DNA of 64,000 bases from Sorex araneus (lineage: Eukaryota; Chordata; Mammalia; Eulipotyphla; Soricidae), in the NCBI RefSeq assembly GCF_027595985.1, contig NC_073302.1, forward strand, positions 10,232,966-10,296,965, written 5' to 3'. The first letter of the stretch is position 1. Each line of letters starts with the position of its first letter. Positions 32,486-44,627 of the stretch are shown piece by piece. A program made the position numbers and the translations under genes. The notes beneath the pieces were generated by a model. It saw only the letters and a program-made list of their open reading frames with translations. It was not told the DNA's origin and did not search any database.

Positions 32486-33288
32486 GTGGCTCAGCACTTC
32501 ACATGCTACCTGTCTGAATGCAGGGTTCCATCTCAGTGGAAAACCAGTAAGACTATTCTGTTGTGCAAGAAAGGAGACATTCATGACATCGGCAACTATG
32601 GCCCAATCTGTATGCTGTCTGTCGTCTACAAGTTGTTCACTCGTGTCATCCTGAATAGAATAGGCAGAACACTAGGTGAAGGAGAACCATGCAAGCAAGC
32701 CAGGTTCCGAAGGGGATTCAGCACAATCCACCATATCCACATAGTGACCAAACTCATTGAAGTTTCGCAAGAGTTCAAGGTGCTGCTCTGTCTAACATTC
32801 ATCGACTTACAGGCCTTCAAATCTGTTGAGACTGAAGCAGTCATCGAAGTCCTAACCAAACAGGGTGTTCAAACTCAGTACATCAAAATCCTCCTCGGGC
32901 TGTATTGTGGATCCACCACCAGGATCTCACTATTCTACAAGGAAGTGATCATTGATGTAAAGAGAGGGGTGTGGCAGGGGATACCATTTCACCGAAACTC
33001 TTCAGTGCTTTCTTCATGTGATGACTGGAATGGGAAGGAATCGGAGTGAAGATAGACGGTCGGCAACTACACCACCTCTGCTTCGCTGATGACATTGTTC
33101 TCATAATGCCAAACATTAGCCAAGTGGCACAAATGCTGGCCAACTTTGACCACGAGTGTGGAAAGGTCGGATTGCAGCTGAATCTCAACAAGGGGATGCT
33201 CATGAAAAACAAACTATTCCCTGTAGCTCCATTTGCTCTCAATGGAAGGAACATCTCCGAATGCAGCACCTATGTGTTCCTGGGTTGA
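32486..33288 (+). pseudogene. RTE reverse transcriptase domain (unit 2 copy)
   Basis: The first frame (32,486-33,049) carries KKGDIHDIGNYGPICMLS, the RT fingers, and motif A, where the usual DLKKAF is shortened to DLQAF by a one-codon loss. The second frame (33,046-33,288) carries the intact FADD box (33,082-33,093) and GLQLNLNKG. The frame change near 33,010-33,045 and the stop at 33,286-33,288 inactivate it. Confidence 0.82.
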
Positions 33289-33392
33289 GAAATCAACATG
33301 AGAAATGACTTGGCACCAGAACTGCGTGAGAGGAAGAGAGCAGTGTGGAGTGCCTTCAAGAGCGTCAAAGAAGTGGTTAAGAGGACGAAGAG

Positions 33393-34625
33393 ATGTGGGC
33401 AGTCTCTGTGGTGTGAGATGACATCTCATGGTTGTTTTGATCTGCATCTCCCTGATGATTAGTGATGTTGAACATTTTCTCATGTGCCTCTGAGCCATTG
33501 GATTTCTTCTTTGCAAAGTTTCTATTCATTTCTTCACCCCATTTTTTGATCGAGTTGGCAGTTTTCTTGTTGTCGAGTTAAACCAGTGCATTGTATATCC
33601 TTGATATCAACCCTTTATTGGATGGGTACTGCATAAATATCCTTTCCCATTCTGTAGATTGTCTTTGTACTTTGGTCACTGTTTCAGTTGAGGTGCAGAC
33701 TGGCCCACATCCCAAAAAACAAAAGCGACCGGTGTTGGCGTGCATGTGGGGAGAAAGGTATTCTTCTTCACTGCTGGTGGGAATGCCGACTGGTTCAGCG
33801 CTTTTGAAAACAATATGGACCATTCTCAAAAAAATAGATATTAAGCTTCCATTTGACTTAGCAATACCACTCCTGGGAAAATATCCCGGAGAGGCAAAAA
33901 GTTATAGTAGAGATGGCATCTGCATTTCAATGTTCATTGCAGCACTGTTTACAGTAGTCAGAATCTGGAAAAAAACACCGTGCCCCAAAACAAATGACTG
34001 GTTAAAGAATACTATGTAGCTATCAGAAAACATGAAGTCATGAAATTTGCATATAAATGGATCAACATGGAAAGTATCATGTTAAGTGAAAGGAGTCAGA
34101 AAGAAGGAGACAGACATAGAAAGATTGCACTCATATGTGGATTATAACATAACTGATAAGTACAAGTTGGCAGTGATGCAATTTCTGGAATATATTTCTC
34201 TGGACTTAGTTACTAAAATACTAAAATACAGAAACCCAAAACTGTGAGGCCGCTAAGTGCTGTCACTCGACCTCATACCTCTTCATTCTCAGCAATGGAA
34301 AAAAATTATCAAATGTATTTTTTTCAGCAGGTCCGAATTTAGGGGGGAGACACTCCAAACAGTAATAGTGAGTTTTGTTAAAATATTGAATGTAATCAAA
34401 GTGAAACTTAAGTGAAATTTATTAGTTACATAAATGGGGGAGGAGCTAGGGGTGTGGGGGTGGCTAGGGTTGTGGGGGGGCGGGGTGGAGCTATACTGTG
34501 ATTCTTGGTGGTGGAATATGTGCACTGGTGAAGGGATGAGTGTTCGAGCATTGCATAACTGAGACTTAAACCTGAAACCTTTGTAACTTTCCACATAGTG
34601 ACTGAATAAAAAAATTTAGAAAAAA
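33393..34625. mobile_element. LINE-1 with 5' inversion, inserted in the RTE
   Basis: The first part (33,393 to about 33,697) is ORF2 sequence on the minus strand. From about 33,699 to 34,625 the element continues on the plus strand through the ORF2 end, G-rich 3' UTR (34,435-34,490) and A-rich tail. The RTE reads straight across the outer ends (gaggacgaaga / cgaagatgaagaacctc). This is the classic twin-priming structure. Not present in the other RTE copies. Confidence 0.88.
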
Positions 34626-35174
34626 ACGAAGATGAAGAACCTCTGACTCTGGGCACATCTTTTCAATTCCACTGTTCTTCCTGAACTAACATACACCGCA
34701 GAGACCTGGGCCCTACGCAAGCAGGATGAGAATGCTATTTGTGTATCCCAAAGAGGAATTGAAAGAGCTATGCTAGGAATATCATATCTCACTCAAGTAA
34801 GAGAAGGGATCTGTAGTTCTGACCTCCATCGACAGTTAAGAAACAGGTATACCGTCGCGTTTGCCAAGTCATCAAAAATCAGATGGGTGAGTAATGTAAT
34901 GCAATTCAGAGACAACTGCTAGACTAGAGCTTTTACCGACTGGATTCCACTGGACAACAGAAGACCGCGTGGCGTGGCCACCACCCACTAGATGATCAGA
35001 TTTCTTTGTCAAATCCCTGAATGAACGATTTGAGGCTCTTCCTGTTCATGGACAACGCAGATATCATTGGGTTGCACTAACATGCAACAGGAACAAATGG
35101 AGACATTACTGGCGCTCACACAAGCAAATAGAAGATCAACAGGACGACAAGCGATACAAGTGATAATAAATAAG

Positions 35175-35377
35175 AAATTTGTTACTTCCCTAGGAAAATA
35201 AGTATTTTGAATTTTTTTATTTTGAAAGCTATGAACTAAATCTTCCTTTTTCTTGGTGACACTGTTATTCATGCAGCACTTTGCAATCATGGCAGAAAAT
35301 ACATTTTTATACGATACTGTTTCAGAATTTCTGCGAACAGTGCATATATTTGAGTTACAGCCAAAAATATTCTATTC
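35175..35377. other. Duplicon unique block (unit 3), split by LINE-1
   Basis: Counterpart of 1908-2107 and 17,405-17,605. Its continuation resumes at 41,104 after the LINE-1. Confidence 0.75.
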
Positions 35378-35510
35378 GCTTCCGGACCCAGCCTGCTCCG
35401 CGGCCCTGAGCACCCCGGGCTTCCCTCCCCTCCGGACTGCCGGCCGAGTGGCCGGCACGCCGACCCCAAGCGCCACCGCCGTCCTGTCTTCAGGCAAAGG
35501 TCTGTGGGAA

Positions 35511-35570
35511 AGGGGCGTGGCCTAACCACCAGGGGGCGTGGCCTAAGAAAGCGGGCGTGGCCTCATTGTC
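35511..35570 (+). promoter_or_regulatory. GC boxes at 20-bp period in the LINE-1 5' UTR
   Basis: gggcgtggcc occurs three times, at about 35,514, 35,534 and 35,554, exactly 20 bp apart. These are Sp/KLF-type sites. The middle one lies within ccaccagggggcgtgg (35,526-35,541), which fits the CTCF core. This would be the internal promoter of the element. Confidence 0.55.
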
Positions 35571-35831
35571 GGCGGCCGCCGCTAACGCAGCAGCAAGTAG
35601 TTTTCTCAACATCCTATCCTATCCAAGACTAACATCCTAGCTATTCGCAAGCAGTAGGACAATAAAACACAAGACTTCACATAAGAACATCTCAGTAGGA
35701 GACCAGGTTCTACAACCAGCAAGTAAAAAGCCAACCACTCTTAACTGAGCCTATCCACAATCCTTTTTCGCAACAAAAGGAAACAGGGACACTCATCATC
35801 AAGGGCCCTCTTTCATATCACCACAAACAAC

Positions 35832-36760
35832 ATGAAGAAACAGCGAACATCCCCATTGCAACCAGAGGACGATCAAAGGAGTCCGGAAACCTCAATGGGC
35901 GCTTCCTACAAACTTGACCTCTCTGAGAAAGAATTCAGACTTGAAATCCTCAACATGTTCAATGAACTCAATGCAAAGATGGACAACTTCAAGGAAGACC
36001 TGGCGGAAACAATACAACAGACAGCCGACAAAATACGGGAAGAAATGAGAGCAGAAATAAAAAACCTTCAAAAAGAAATGAAGGATTCCGTACATGAAAT
36101 CGAAAACTCTCTGACTGCCCTCAACAATAGGATGACTGCAGCCGAAGACAGAATCAGTATGCTTGAAGATGAGCTGCAAGAGGCCTACAGGCAACATCAA
36201 ACCATGGCAAGAGACCTCAAAATAGCTCTAGCCAGAATCAGAGTCCTAGGAGATGAATTCAAGAGGAACAACATTAGAATCATTGGACTACCAGAACCAC
36301 AGGGAACCAACCCCAACGAAAAAGACAGTCAAACAAATCATTGCGGAAAACTTCCCACAGCTGGAACAATGCGGGCATCCAGATTCAAGGCACCCGAAGA
36401 GTGCCAGCTAAAAGAGATCCTAACAGAAAAACCCCAAGACATATCATAGTTACAATGACGGACATCTTCCAGAGAGACACAATACTCCAAGCAGCAAGGT
36501 CCAAGAAGGAAATCGCATACAAAGGAGCACCCCTTAGGCTCACAGCAGATCTATCAGAGGAAACCCTCCAAGCTCGAAGGCAATGGTGGGATATAGTGAA
36601 AAAACTCAATGAAATCAACGCTTCACCAAGAATACTTTATCCGGCTAAACTCTCCTTCAATCTAGAAGGAATCATACACTACTTTGGGGATAAACAACAG
36701 CTCAGAAACTTCATAGACTCAAAACCAAACCTAAAAGAAGCACTAAAGGGGCTATTGTAA
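35832..36760 (+). pseudogene. LINE-1 ORF1 (RNA-binding chaperone), frameshifted
   Basis: ORF1p normally trimerises and coats LINE-1 RNA. The start is MKKQRTSPLQPEDD at 35,832. Residues about 45-145 form the heptad-rich coiled coil, followed by RNNIRIIGLPEP, the start of the RRM. Near 36,322 an extra A in gaaaaagac shifts the frame. A second shift before about 36,405 puts the C-terminal domain (PRHIIVTMTDIFQRD, ARRQWWDIVKKLNE, SPRILYPAKLSF) in a third frame ending at 36,760. Two frameshifts: not functional. Confidence 0.9.
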
Positions 36761-36800
36761 GACAAGAACAACCTCTACAAGCACAACAAACCCTTGCACA

Positions 36801-39800
36801 AAGACGGCACAAAATCCCATAACAATAATCTCCCTTAATGTCAATGGTCTGAATTCACCAATTAAGAGACACAGACTGGCAAAATGGATTCAGAGACTCA
36901 AACCAACCTTCTGTTGCCTGCAAGAAACACAACTGAATAGCCAGAACAAACACAGACTCAAAGTCAAAGGATGGAAAACAATCCTGCAAGCAAACAACTC
37001 CCTCAAGAAAGCCGGAGTGGCTTTACTAGTATCGGACAACATAGACTTCAGGTTGAAAAAGATTAGAAGGGATAGTGAAGGCCACTTTTTATTAATCAAG
37101 GGATGTGTACATCAGGAAGAAATCACACTCCTAAATGTCTACGCACCCAATGAGGCACCAGCTAAATACCTACAACAGCTGCTAAGAGACCTCGAGAAGG
37201 ACATCTCGAGCAACACAATAGTAGTTGGAGACTTCAACACCGCACTGTCTCCTCTGGACAGATCTAGAAGATTAAAACTCACCAATGAAATACTGGCTTT
37301 GAAGGAAGAAATAGAAGAGAGAGGGCTAATAGATCTATACAGGGCTTTATATCCCCAAAAAAAGGAATACACATTCTTTTCCAGTGCACATGGAACATTT
37401 TCCAGAATAGACCATGCGCTGGGCCACACAACATACCTCAACAGAATCAACAAGATAGACATTGTACCAGCTATCTTTTCAGACCATGATGCACTGAAGA
37501 TAAAACTTAACTGTGGACAGATGCAGAAAACCAAATCAAATACCTGGAAATTAAATAGCTCGATATTGAACAATGAGTGGGTCAGGAAGGAAATCAAGGA
37601 AGAAATCAAAAGGTACCTAGAAACAAATGAGAATGAAGACACAAGCTACCAGAACCTGTGGGACGCAGCTAAAGCCGTTTTAAGGGGAAAATTTATAGCT
37701 CTGCAAGCATATCTCAGGAAGGAAGAAAGGGCCCACATAAATAACTTGACTTCACAGCTCAAGACCTTAGAAAAGGACCAACAAAAGGAGCCAAAACCAG
37801 GCAGAAGGAAAGAGATAATAAAACTTAGAGCAGAAATTAATGACATGGAAACCCAAAAGACAATCCGGAAGATCAATGAAACCAAGAGCTGGTTCTTCGA
37901 GAAAATAAACAAGATTGATAAACCACTAGCAAGACTCACAAAGAAAGAGAGAGAGAGAACCCTTATAAGCCGAATCAGAAATGAAAAGGGGGACATCACG
38001 ACAGAAACCAATGAAATTCAAAAGATCATCAGAGACTACTTTGAAAATCTCTATGCCACGAAACAAGAGAATCTAGAAGAAATGGATAAATTCCTCGACT
38101 CCTATAATCTCCCAAGGCTGAACCAAGAAGACCTGGAGTACCTGAATAGTCCAATTAACATCAAGGAAATTGAAATGGTAATCAAAAGTCTCCCCAAAAA
38201 CAAAAGGCCAGGTCCAGACGGATTCACTAGTGAGTTCTTCCAAACATTTAAAGAGGACCTTTTGCCAGTCCTTCTCAAGCTGTTCCAGGAAATTGAAGAA
38301 ACAGAAACCCTCCCTAACAGTTTCTATGAGGCTCATATCTCCCTAATACCAAAAGCAAACAAAGACACCACAAAAAAAGAAAACTACAGGCCAATATCCC
38401 TGATGAACACAGATGCAAAAATTCTCAACAAAATATTAGCAAATAGAATTCAACATCTCATCAAAAAGATCATACACCACGACCAAGTGGGATTCATCCC
38501 GGTGATGCAAGGATGGTTTAACATCCGGAAATCAATCAACATAATCCACCATATCAACAAAAGAAAAGATAAAAATCATATAATCATATCAATAGATGCA
38601 GAGAAAGCATTTGACAAGATCCAGCATCCGTTTATGATGAAAACACTAGCCAAAATAGGTATAGAAGGGACCTTCCTCAATATAGTCAAAGCCATTTATC
38701 ACAAGCCTATGGCAAGCATTGTCCTCAATGGGGAAAAAATAAGAGCCTTCCCTCTGAGAACAGGGACGAGACAAGGATGCCCACTCTCTCCACTTCTGTT
38801 CAATATAGTACTGGAAGTACTTGCAATAGCGATTAGGCAAGAAAAAGACATTAAGGGCATTCAGGTAGGAAAGGAAGAAATCAAGCTCTCACTATTCGCA
38901 GATGATATGATACTATACTTAGAGAACCCTAAAACTTCTACCAAGAAACTCCTAGAAACAATAGACTCGTACAGTAAAGTTGCAGGCTATAGAATCAATA
39001 CCGAAAAGTCCATGGCTTCCCTATATGCAAATAATGAGAGAGAAGAAAGTGACCTGAGAAAAGCAATCCCATTCACAATTGCGCCTCAAAAAATCAAATA
39101 CCTCGGAATCAGCTTAACAAAGGAGGTAAAGGACTTGTATAATGAAAACTATAAAACACTACTTCAGGAAATAAAAGAGGACACGAGGAAATGGAAAGAC
39201 ATCCCCTGCTCATGGATTGGAAGAATTAATATTGTCAAAATGGCAATTCTCCCCAAAGCATTGTACAAATTCAATGCGATCCCTATAGGGATACCCTTGA
39301 CATTCTTCAAAGAAATGGAGCAAGAGCTCCTGAAATTCATATGGAACAATAAGCCCCCACGAATAGCTAAAGCAATCCTTGGGAAAAAGAAAATGGGAGG
39401 AATCAACCTCCCCAACTTCCAACTCTACTACAAAGCGGTAGTCATTAAACAGCATGGTACTGGAACAAAGGCAGAGCGGCAGACCAATGGAACAGGGTTG
39501 AATACTCTGACATACACCCCCAAATATATGATCATCTAATCTTTGATAAGGGAGCAAGAAATGTGAAGTGGAGCAAGGAAAGCATGTTTAACAAATTGTG
39601 CTGGCAAAACTGGATGGCTACATGCAAAAAAATGGGCATAGACCTCCATCTATCACCATGTACAAAAATCAGATCAAACTGGATTAAAGACCTCAACATC
39701 AGACCAGAATCCCTAAGGTACATTGAAGATAAGGTCGGCAAAACCCTCCACGACATTGAAGCCAAAGGTATCTTCAAAGCTGACACGCCACTGGCTAAGC

Positions 39801-40621
39801 TAGTGAAAACAAAGATAAATAAATGGGACTATCTCAAACTAAGAAGCTTCTGCAACTCAAAAGAAACAGTGACCAAAATACAAAGACAGTCTACAGAATG
39901 GGAAAGGATATTTATGCAGTACCCATCCGATAAAGGGTTGATAACAAGGATATACAATGCACTGGTTGAACTCCACAAGAAGAAAACTGCCAACCCGATC
40001 AAAAAATGGGCTGATGAAATGAACAGAAACTTTTCCAAAGAAGAAATCCGAATCGCTAAGAGGCACATGAGAAAATGTTCAACATCACTAATCATCAGGG
40101 AAATGCAGATCAAAACAACAATGAGATATCATCTCACACCACAGAGACTGGCCCACATCCCCCAAAACAAAAGCAACCGGTGTTGGCATGGATGTGGGGA
40201 GAAAGGGACTCACCTTCACTGCTGGTGGGAATGCCGACTGGTTTAGCCCTTTTGGAAAACAATATGGACGATTCTCAAAAAATTAGAAATTGAGCTCCCA
40301 TTTGACCCAGCAATACCACTCCTGGGAATATATCCCGGAGAGGCAAAAAGGTATAGTAGAGATGACATCTGCATTTCCATGTTCATTGCCTCTCTGTTCA
40401 CAATAGCCACAATATGGAAAAAACCAGAGTGCCCGAAAACAGATGATTGGCTAAAGAAACTCTGGTATATTTACACAATGGAATACTATGTAGCTGTCAG
40501 GAAACATGAAGTCATGAAATTTGCATACAAGTGGATCAACATGGAAAGTATCATGTTGAGTGAAATGAGTCAGAAAGAAAGAGACAGACATAGAAAGATT
40601 GCACTCATATGTGGAATATAA
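36801..40621 (+). pseudogene. LINE-1 ORF2 (endonuclease-reverse transcriptase), broken
   Basis: The main frame is open from before 36,801 to 39,539. The endonuclease is at the N-terminus (LNVNGLNSP near 36,837; [15 protein letters not shown] near 37,221; SDHDALKI near 37,479). The reverse transcriptase lies about 38,150-39,020, with the FADD box at 38,895-38,906. No ATG is seen at the expected start; an AAG at 36,801 may be the mutated codon. One base is missing near 39,449 (attaaacagc against attaaaacagc elsewhere), moving the C-terminal part to another frame (39,461-40,246). There a TAG at 40,244-40,246 replaces the CAG of other copies (VQPFWK). The rest reads to 40,621 and includes the CCHC-like CWHGCGEKGTHLHC. 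Not functional. Confidence 0.93.
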
Positions 40622-40908
40622 TGTAACTGAGAAGTACAAGTTGGCAACGATGCAACTTCTGGCAGATATCTCTCTGGACTTAGTTACTAAAATACTAAAT
40701 TACAGAAACCCAAAACTGAGAGGCCGCTAAGTGTGGTCACTCGACCTCACACTTCTTCATCCTCAGCAATGGAAAACAAATTATCTAATGCTTCCTTTCA
40801 GCAGGTCTGACTTTAGGGGAGAGACTCTCCAAACAATAATAGTGAGTTTTTGTTGAAATATTGTATGCAATCAAAGTGAAAGTAAAGTGAAATTTATTAG
40901 TTACACAG

Positions 40909-40976
40909 GCGGGGGGGGCTTAGGGTCGGGGGGCTAGGGGCGTGGGGGGGGTTGGGGTGTGAGGGGGCGGGGTGGA
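40909..40976 (+). other. G-rich tract in the LINE-1 3' UTR (G-quadruplex candidate)
   Basis: At least six runs of four or more G within 68 bp. Matching tracts occur at 34,435-34,490 and 2945-2980 in the other LINE-1-type tails. A G-rich 3'-UTR tract is a known LINE-1 trait. Confidence 0.75.
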
Positions 40977-41103
40977 GCTATACTGGGATTCTTGGTGGTG
41001 GAATATGAGCACTGGTGAAGGGATGGGTATTCGAGAATTGTATAACTGATATTTAAACCTGAAAACTTTGTAACTTTGTAACTTTCCACAATAAAAAATT
41101 TAA

Positions 41104-42969
41104 AAAAATATTCTATTCAAATACTTTTTTCAAGAGAAAAATTTCCAAAAGAGAAAGAATAGAAATTTCTCTATTTCAAAATAACCCAAATGACACCATT
41201 CTAGTATGTTGATATGGATACAATGTAAAGTCATATTCTTCCTACTGAGATGAAGAAAATCCAAAGAACGAAAGGAATTTGTCAAGTCTCTTCATTTATT
41301 AATGTAAGCCTCTGGAATTAAAAAAAAAAAATAAAGCTCCAACCCAGAAGTGGATTACCCAGAGCAAAGGTCAAACTGCTCAGAGTCAGAACTCCAGCAA
41401 AGGATGTCTGGCAGGCCCAGCATGGCCCCGTCCTGCTCTAGTCCATCCAAGGTAAAAAATGCAAATGCGTGCTCATGGAAGGAGTGATGTGACGATGTGT
41501 ATACACGGGTCTCAGGTGGCTCTCTCTTGCCACCTGCGATCGGTGCTCTTGAGCCGCTGTGTATAACTGGATTGGAATGTCTCCTCCTTTGTGCTCTGCT
41601 TCTGTGTGTGCCGCTATGATTTCTTCTGTCTGTCTCTCTGACTCTATGTCTGTCGTCTCTTCCGATCTTTCTCTGTCTCTGTTGTCTCTCCTTTGGTCTC
41701 TTCGAATCTCTCTACTGATCCCTACTGATCCCTCTTCTTCATCTCTCTCTCTCTGGAGCCCTTCTGCTTCTTTCTCTGGAGCTCTTCTCAATCTCACTGC
41801 TGACTCCGACCCTTACTTCTGACACTGAACCCTACTTCTATCTCTGACCCCTACTTCTGACTCTGAACCTTACTTCTGACTCTGTCCCTTCTGACTCTCA
41901 CTCCTACATCTGACTATGACCCCTTCCACACTTACAGTCTCAGTTTATTTAGCAATCGCATAGGGTGGTAACACAAGGATGGGTTGAAGATTAACAAATC
42001 AACAAAGAGAGGTAAGGCCACTGCCCCAAGAGATTACTTCAAGGATAAAATATCAACAAAGAAGATTACTCTAGATTACTAGGAGATCTGCTTAAGGGCG
42101 TATCCAATCCAGGGTGTGTTTCTTTCTACATTCTCAGCCAGAAATCCTCATAAATAGTTGTAGAAAATCTACTTCTAATATTTCTAGCAATGTCATTCTG
42201 CATAAGCACAGTAAAATATATATCAAATTTAAAATTTGGTTCTTCATGAGGACATCCAATTATATATTACAGACCAAAGTCTTCAGGTCAGGTTAGTCTT
42301 CCTAACCCCGGCAGAGTCCTAGTCTCATCGTTACTTTTGGATCATGACGGCATTTGTCTATGACCATACTGTTAACTTAGAGTTGAGTATTGTGGCGCTT
42401 TGAGCTGACCCATTTCGATGCCAGGGTAGCTCACAGCTTGCCCTGGGTCCATTCAGTCCCTCGTCAGGACCCAGCTTTGGGGGTGCTAGGAAACAAGGGC
42501 AATTGAGTTCAGAAAGCAGATGCCCAGGAGTAAATATTATTAGAGTCAACCAACACCCAAGTTACAAGCATAATATTAACTGTCTTCCTGTGTCCATACA
42601 GAAAGGACATTGCTTTCAGATAAACTAAGTTCCCTGTGGCAAGGCTGAAAGGGCAAACCCAATGTTATCCTACACTCCAACTCACCATCCATTTGAACTT
42701 TGCTAGGAATATGACTCAAGAACCACCACTTTTAACCAGGTCAAGATCTCTTAGAAGCCCATGGCTCCATCTTATCTCACACAGTACAACAGATTTTATG
42801 AATTGATTTTGCAGCTTGCAGCTAAGCTGTGTTTTGTTGTTTCTAAGAGGTTTTAAGTGGAATCTCTCAGATCCTCTATATACAATATTTTTTGATCTGA
42901 AAAATGGGGATAATTTATTTATTTTACAAATTAGATTTTTAAAATATTTTTGTTGCATAATATCTGCAT
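41104..42969. other. Duplicon non-coding block with CT-rich minisatellite (unit 3)
   Basis: Collinear with about 17,600-19,486. The CT-rich and acttctgactctgac-type part lies at about 41,580-41,920. No gene supported. Confidence 0.6.
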
Positions 42970-43228
42970 CAGACTGGAGCGATAGCACAGAAGGTAGGGT
43001 GCTTGCCCAGCATGCGGCCGACATGGGTTCAATTTCTCTGTCCCTCTCGGGAGCCCAGCAAGCTATCAATAGTGTCCCGCCCGCACAGCAGAGCCTGACA
43101 AGCTACCTGTGGCGTATTTGATATGCCAAAAACAGTAACAAGCATCACACTGGAGACATTACTGGTGCCTACTTGAGCAAATGAAAGAACAGCAGGACGA
43201 CTGTGCTACAGTGTACAATTTCTGTATC
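42970..43228 (+). mobile_element. tRNA-headed SINE with RTE-derived body and tail (unit 3)
   Basis: Same insertion as 3866-4126 and 19,488-19,745: gactggagcgatagcacag head, gccaaaaacagtaacaag, ctggagacattactggtgcc tail. Confidence 0.86.
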
Positions 43229-43456
43229 TAGTACTCGCAATTTTATGGAGTATTGGGGATACAATGGATATGGAGTGGGAAAAGTGGGTATCCTTGACTT
43301 ATTTTGGATCTAGAGGCAGGTTCTTTCACAATTGAGTATGATGCTAGCTGTGGGTCTGTATCTGTAATATAGGCTTAAACTAAAGAAAATCTTTAGTCCC
43401 TATGAACTCCATCTTCTCTGGGCCAATAATGAAACAATGTAAAAGCAGTAAACTTT

Positions 43457-43598
43457 TAGGGCTAGGAGATAGTAAAAACTTTTGCCTTGCATGCAGTCAG
43501 CCCATGTCCAGTCCCTTTGCACTAGACAGGGTCTTCCAAACACCAGAATAAATGATCCCTATCACAGAGTGAGGGGAAAGCCCTGAGCACCACTGCAT
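43457..43598 (+). mobile_element. Old tRNA-headed SINE fragment (unit 3)
   Basis: Counterpart of 4355-4500, again followed by a polypurine tract (43,602-43,662). Confidence 0.6.
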
Positions 43599-44453
43599 GT
43601 GAAGAGAGAGGAAAGAAGAGAGGAGGGGAAGGAAAGGCGAAGAGGGAAGGGGAGGGAAGGATCCAGTGCTAGGCTCTGAATGGGGGAAGAGGGGAAAATT
43701 AGAGGCACAAACTCTGCCATAAAGTATGATTATGAAGAAGGCAGTGTCATACAAATGGCAGCCCATATATGTGATTGTCACTTGAGGGGAACATTGACGG
43801 GGACAATACAGGTTGAAGGAAAACTTGAGAAGGACAATGTGCATATAAACTCTTCTCTGAAAAATCTTAATGGAGTTCAGTTCCCCATATCTATAGATGC
43901 ATATTATAGAAAAATTATTATTCTGGTATACAAAATATTGCATCACATTGTTATGATGTCATGTGGGGACAGCTTAGGTCACTTCAGGTGTTTGTAAATA
44001 ATATATTAATAAACTATTATGTGTCTATTAATGTTTATAAATATATTCATCTCTTGGTGTAATAAACAAAGTGAGTGACACACATAGTGGACATACATTG
44101 TACACCTGTGTGCTTGAGCATTAATGATTTAAGTAAATGCTATGAAAGATTCAATGGCATGCAAAAATAATTTGAATTTTATAGCTCCAGAGACAAAGCT
44201 GAGAGAAGTCACTTGACTTATTGAGAACCAAGAGTGAATGGCCAAGAGACTCTGGCATCCAGTCCTTTCTGGAAGAACATTGGCTGTATTGGAGTTGGAG
44301 AATATCTCAGTCATTCCTCCTTCCAGCTGGAACTCTGGGCAGCCAAACAGCTGCCAGGATGCCCCTGATACCTTGGTCACTCTCAGGTGGATTCACAGGC
44401 TCAGTGTCTCCAGTCCAAACACAAGCCCCTCCCCAAGCTCTCGCTGGACTGAG

Positions 44454-44526
44454 GCAATTATCCTACTTTCCTTCCTTAACCAGGAGCTTAGGGACTTTTC
44501 ACCTCGCCTTCTCTATGTTTATAAAG
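44454..44526 (+). promoter_or_regulatory. Putative OR promoter (unit 3)
   Basis: caattat at about 44,455 and TATAAAG at 44,520-44,526. Confidence 0.4.
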
Positions 44527-44627
44527 GTCTATTCTTATTTCTCTGGAGTCAAGGATGGACACAGAAAGCCCAGACGTTTATGGGTAGAAGTATGCTTTCC
44601 TCTTCCTCTTTATTTCTTGTTATCTAG

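Larger units (their letters stand above)
30588..35164 (+). mobile_element. RTE LINE split by a LINE-1 insertion (end of unit 2)
   Basis: Flanked by aataaataag (30,578-30,587 and 35,165-35,174). This is the best-preserved copy in the window. The endonuclease is readable in one frame (31,136-31,741) and the RT follows to about 33,290. A LINE-1 interrupts at about 33,393-34,625, then the C-terminal region and tail run 34,626-35,164. The 5' UTR at 30,815-30,940 resembles the SINE body. Confidence 0.9.
35378..41103 (+). mobile_element. Full-length LINE-1 (inactive)
   Basis: A 5.7-kb insertion bounded by a perfect 15-bp duplication aaaaatattctattc (35,363-35,377 and 41,104-41,118). Order: GC-rich 5' UTR (35,378-35,831), ORF1 (35,832-36,760, broken), short spacer, ORF2 (from about 36,801 to 40,621, broken), and a 3' UTR with a G-rich tract (40,909-40,976), then cacaataaaaaattt and an A-rich tail. 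The site is empty in units 1, 2 and 4, so the insertion is specific to unit 3. Lesions in both ORFs make it unable to move itself. Confidence 0.95.

Noticed and set aside
35378..35600. CpG island promoter of a host gene
   Set aside because: The CpG-rich stretch starts exactly at the LINE-1 target duplication and is the element's 5' UTR.
37017..39539. 840-codon frame as a host reverse-transcriptase gene
   Set aside because: It is LINE-1 ORF2 within a complete LINE-1 that has target duplications and inactivating lesions.
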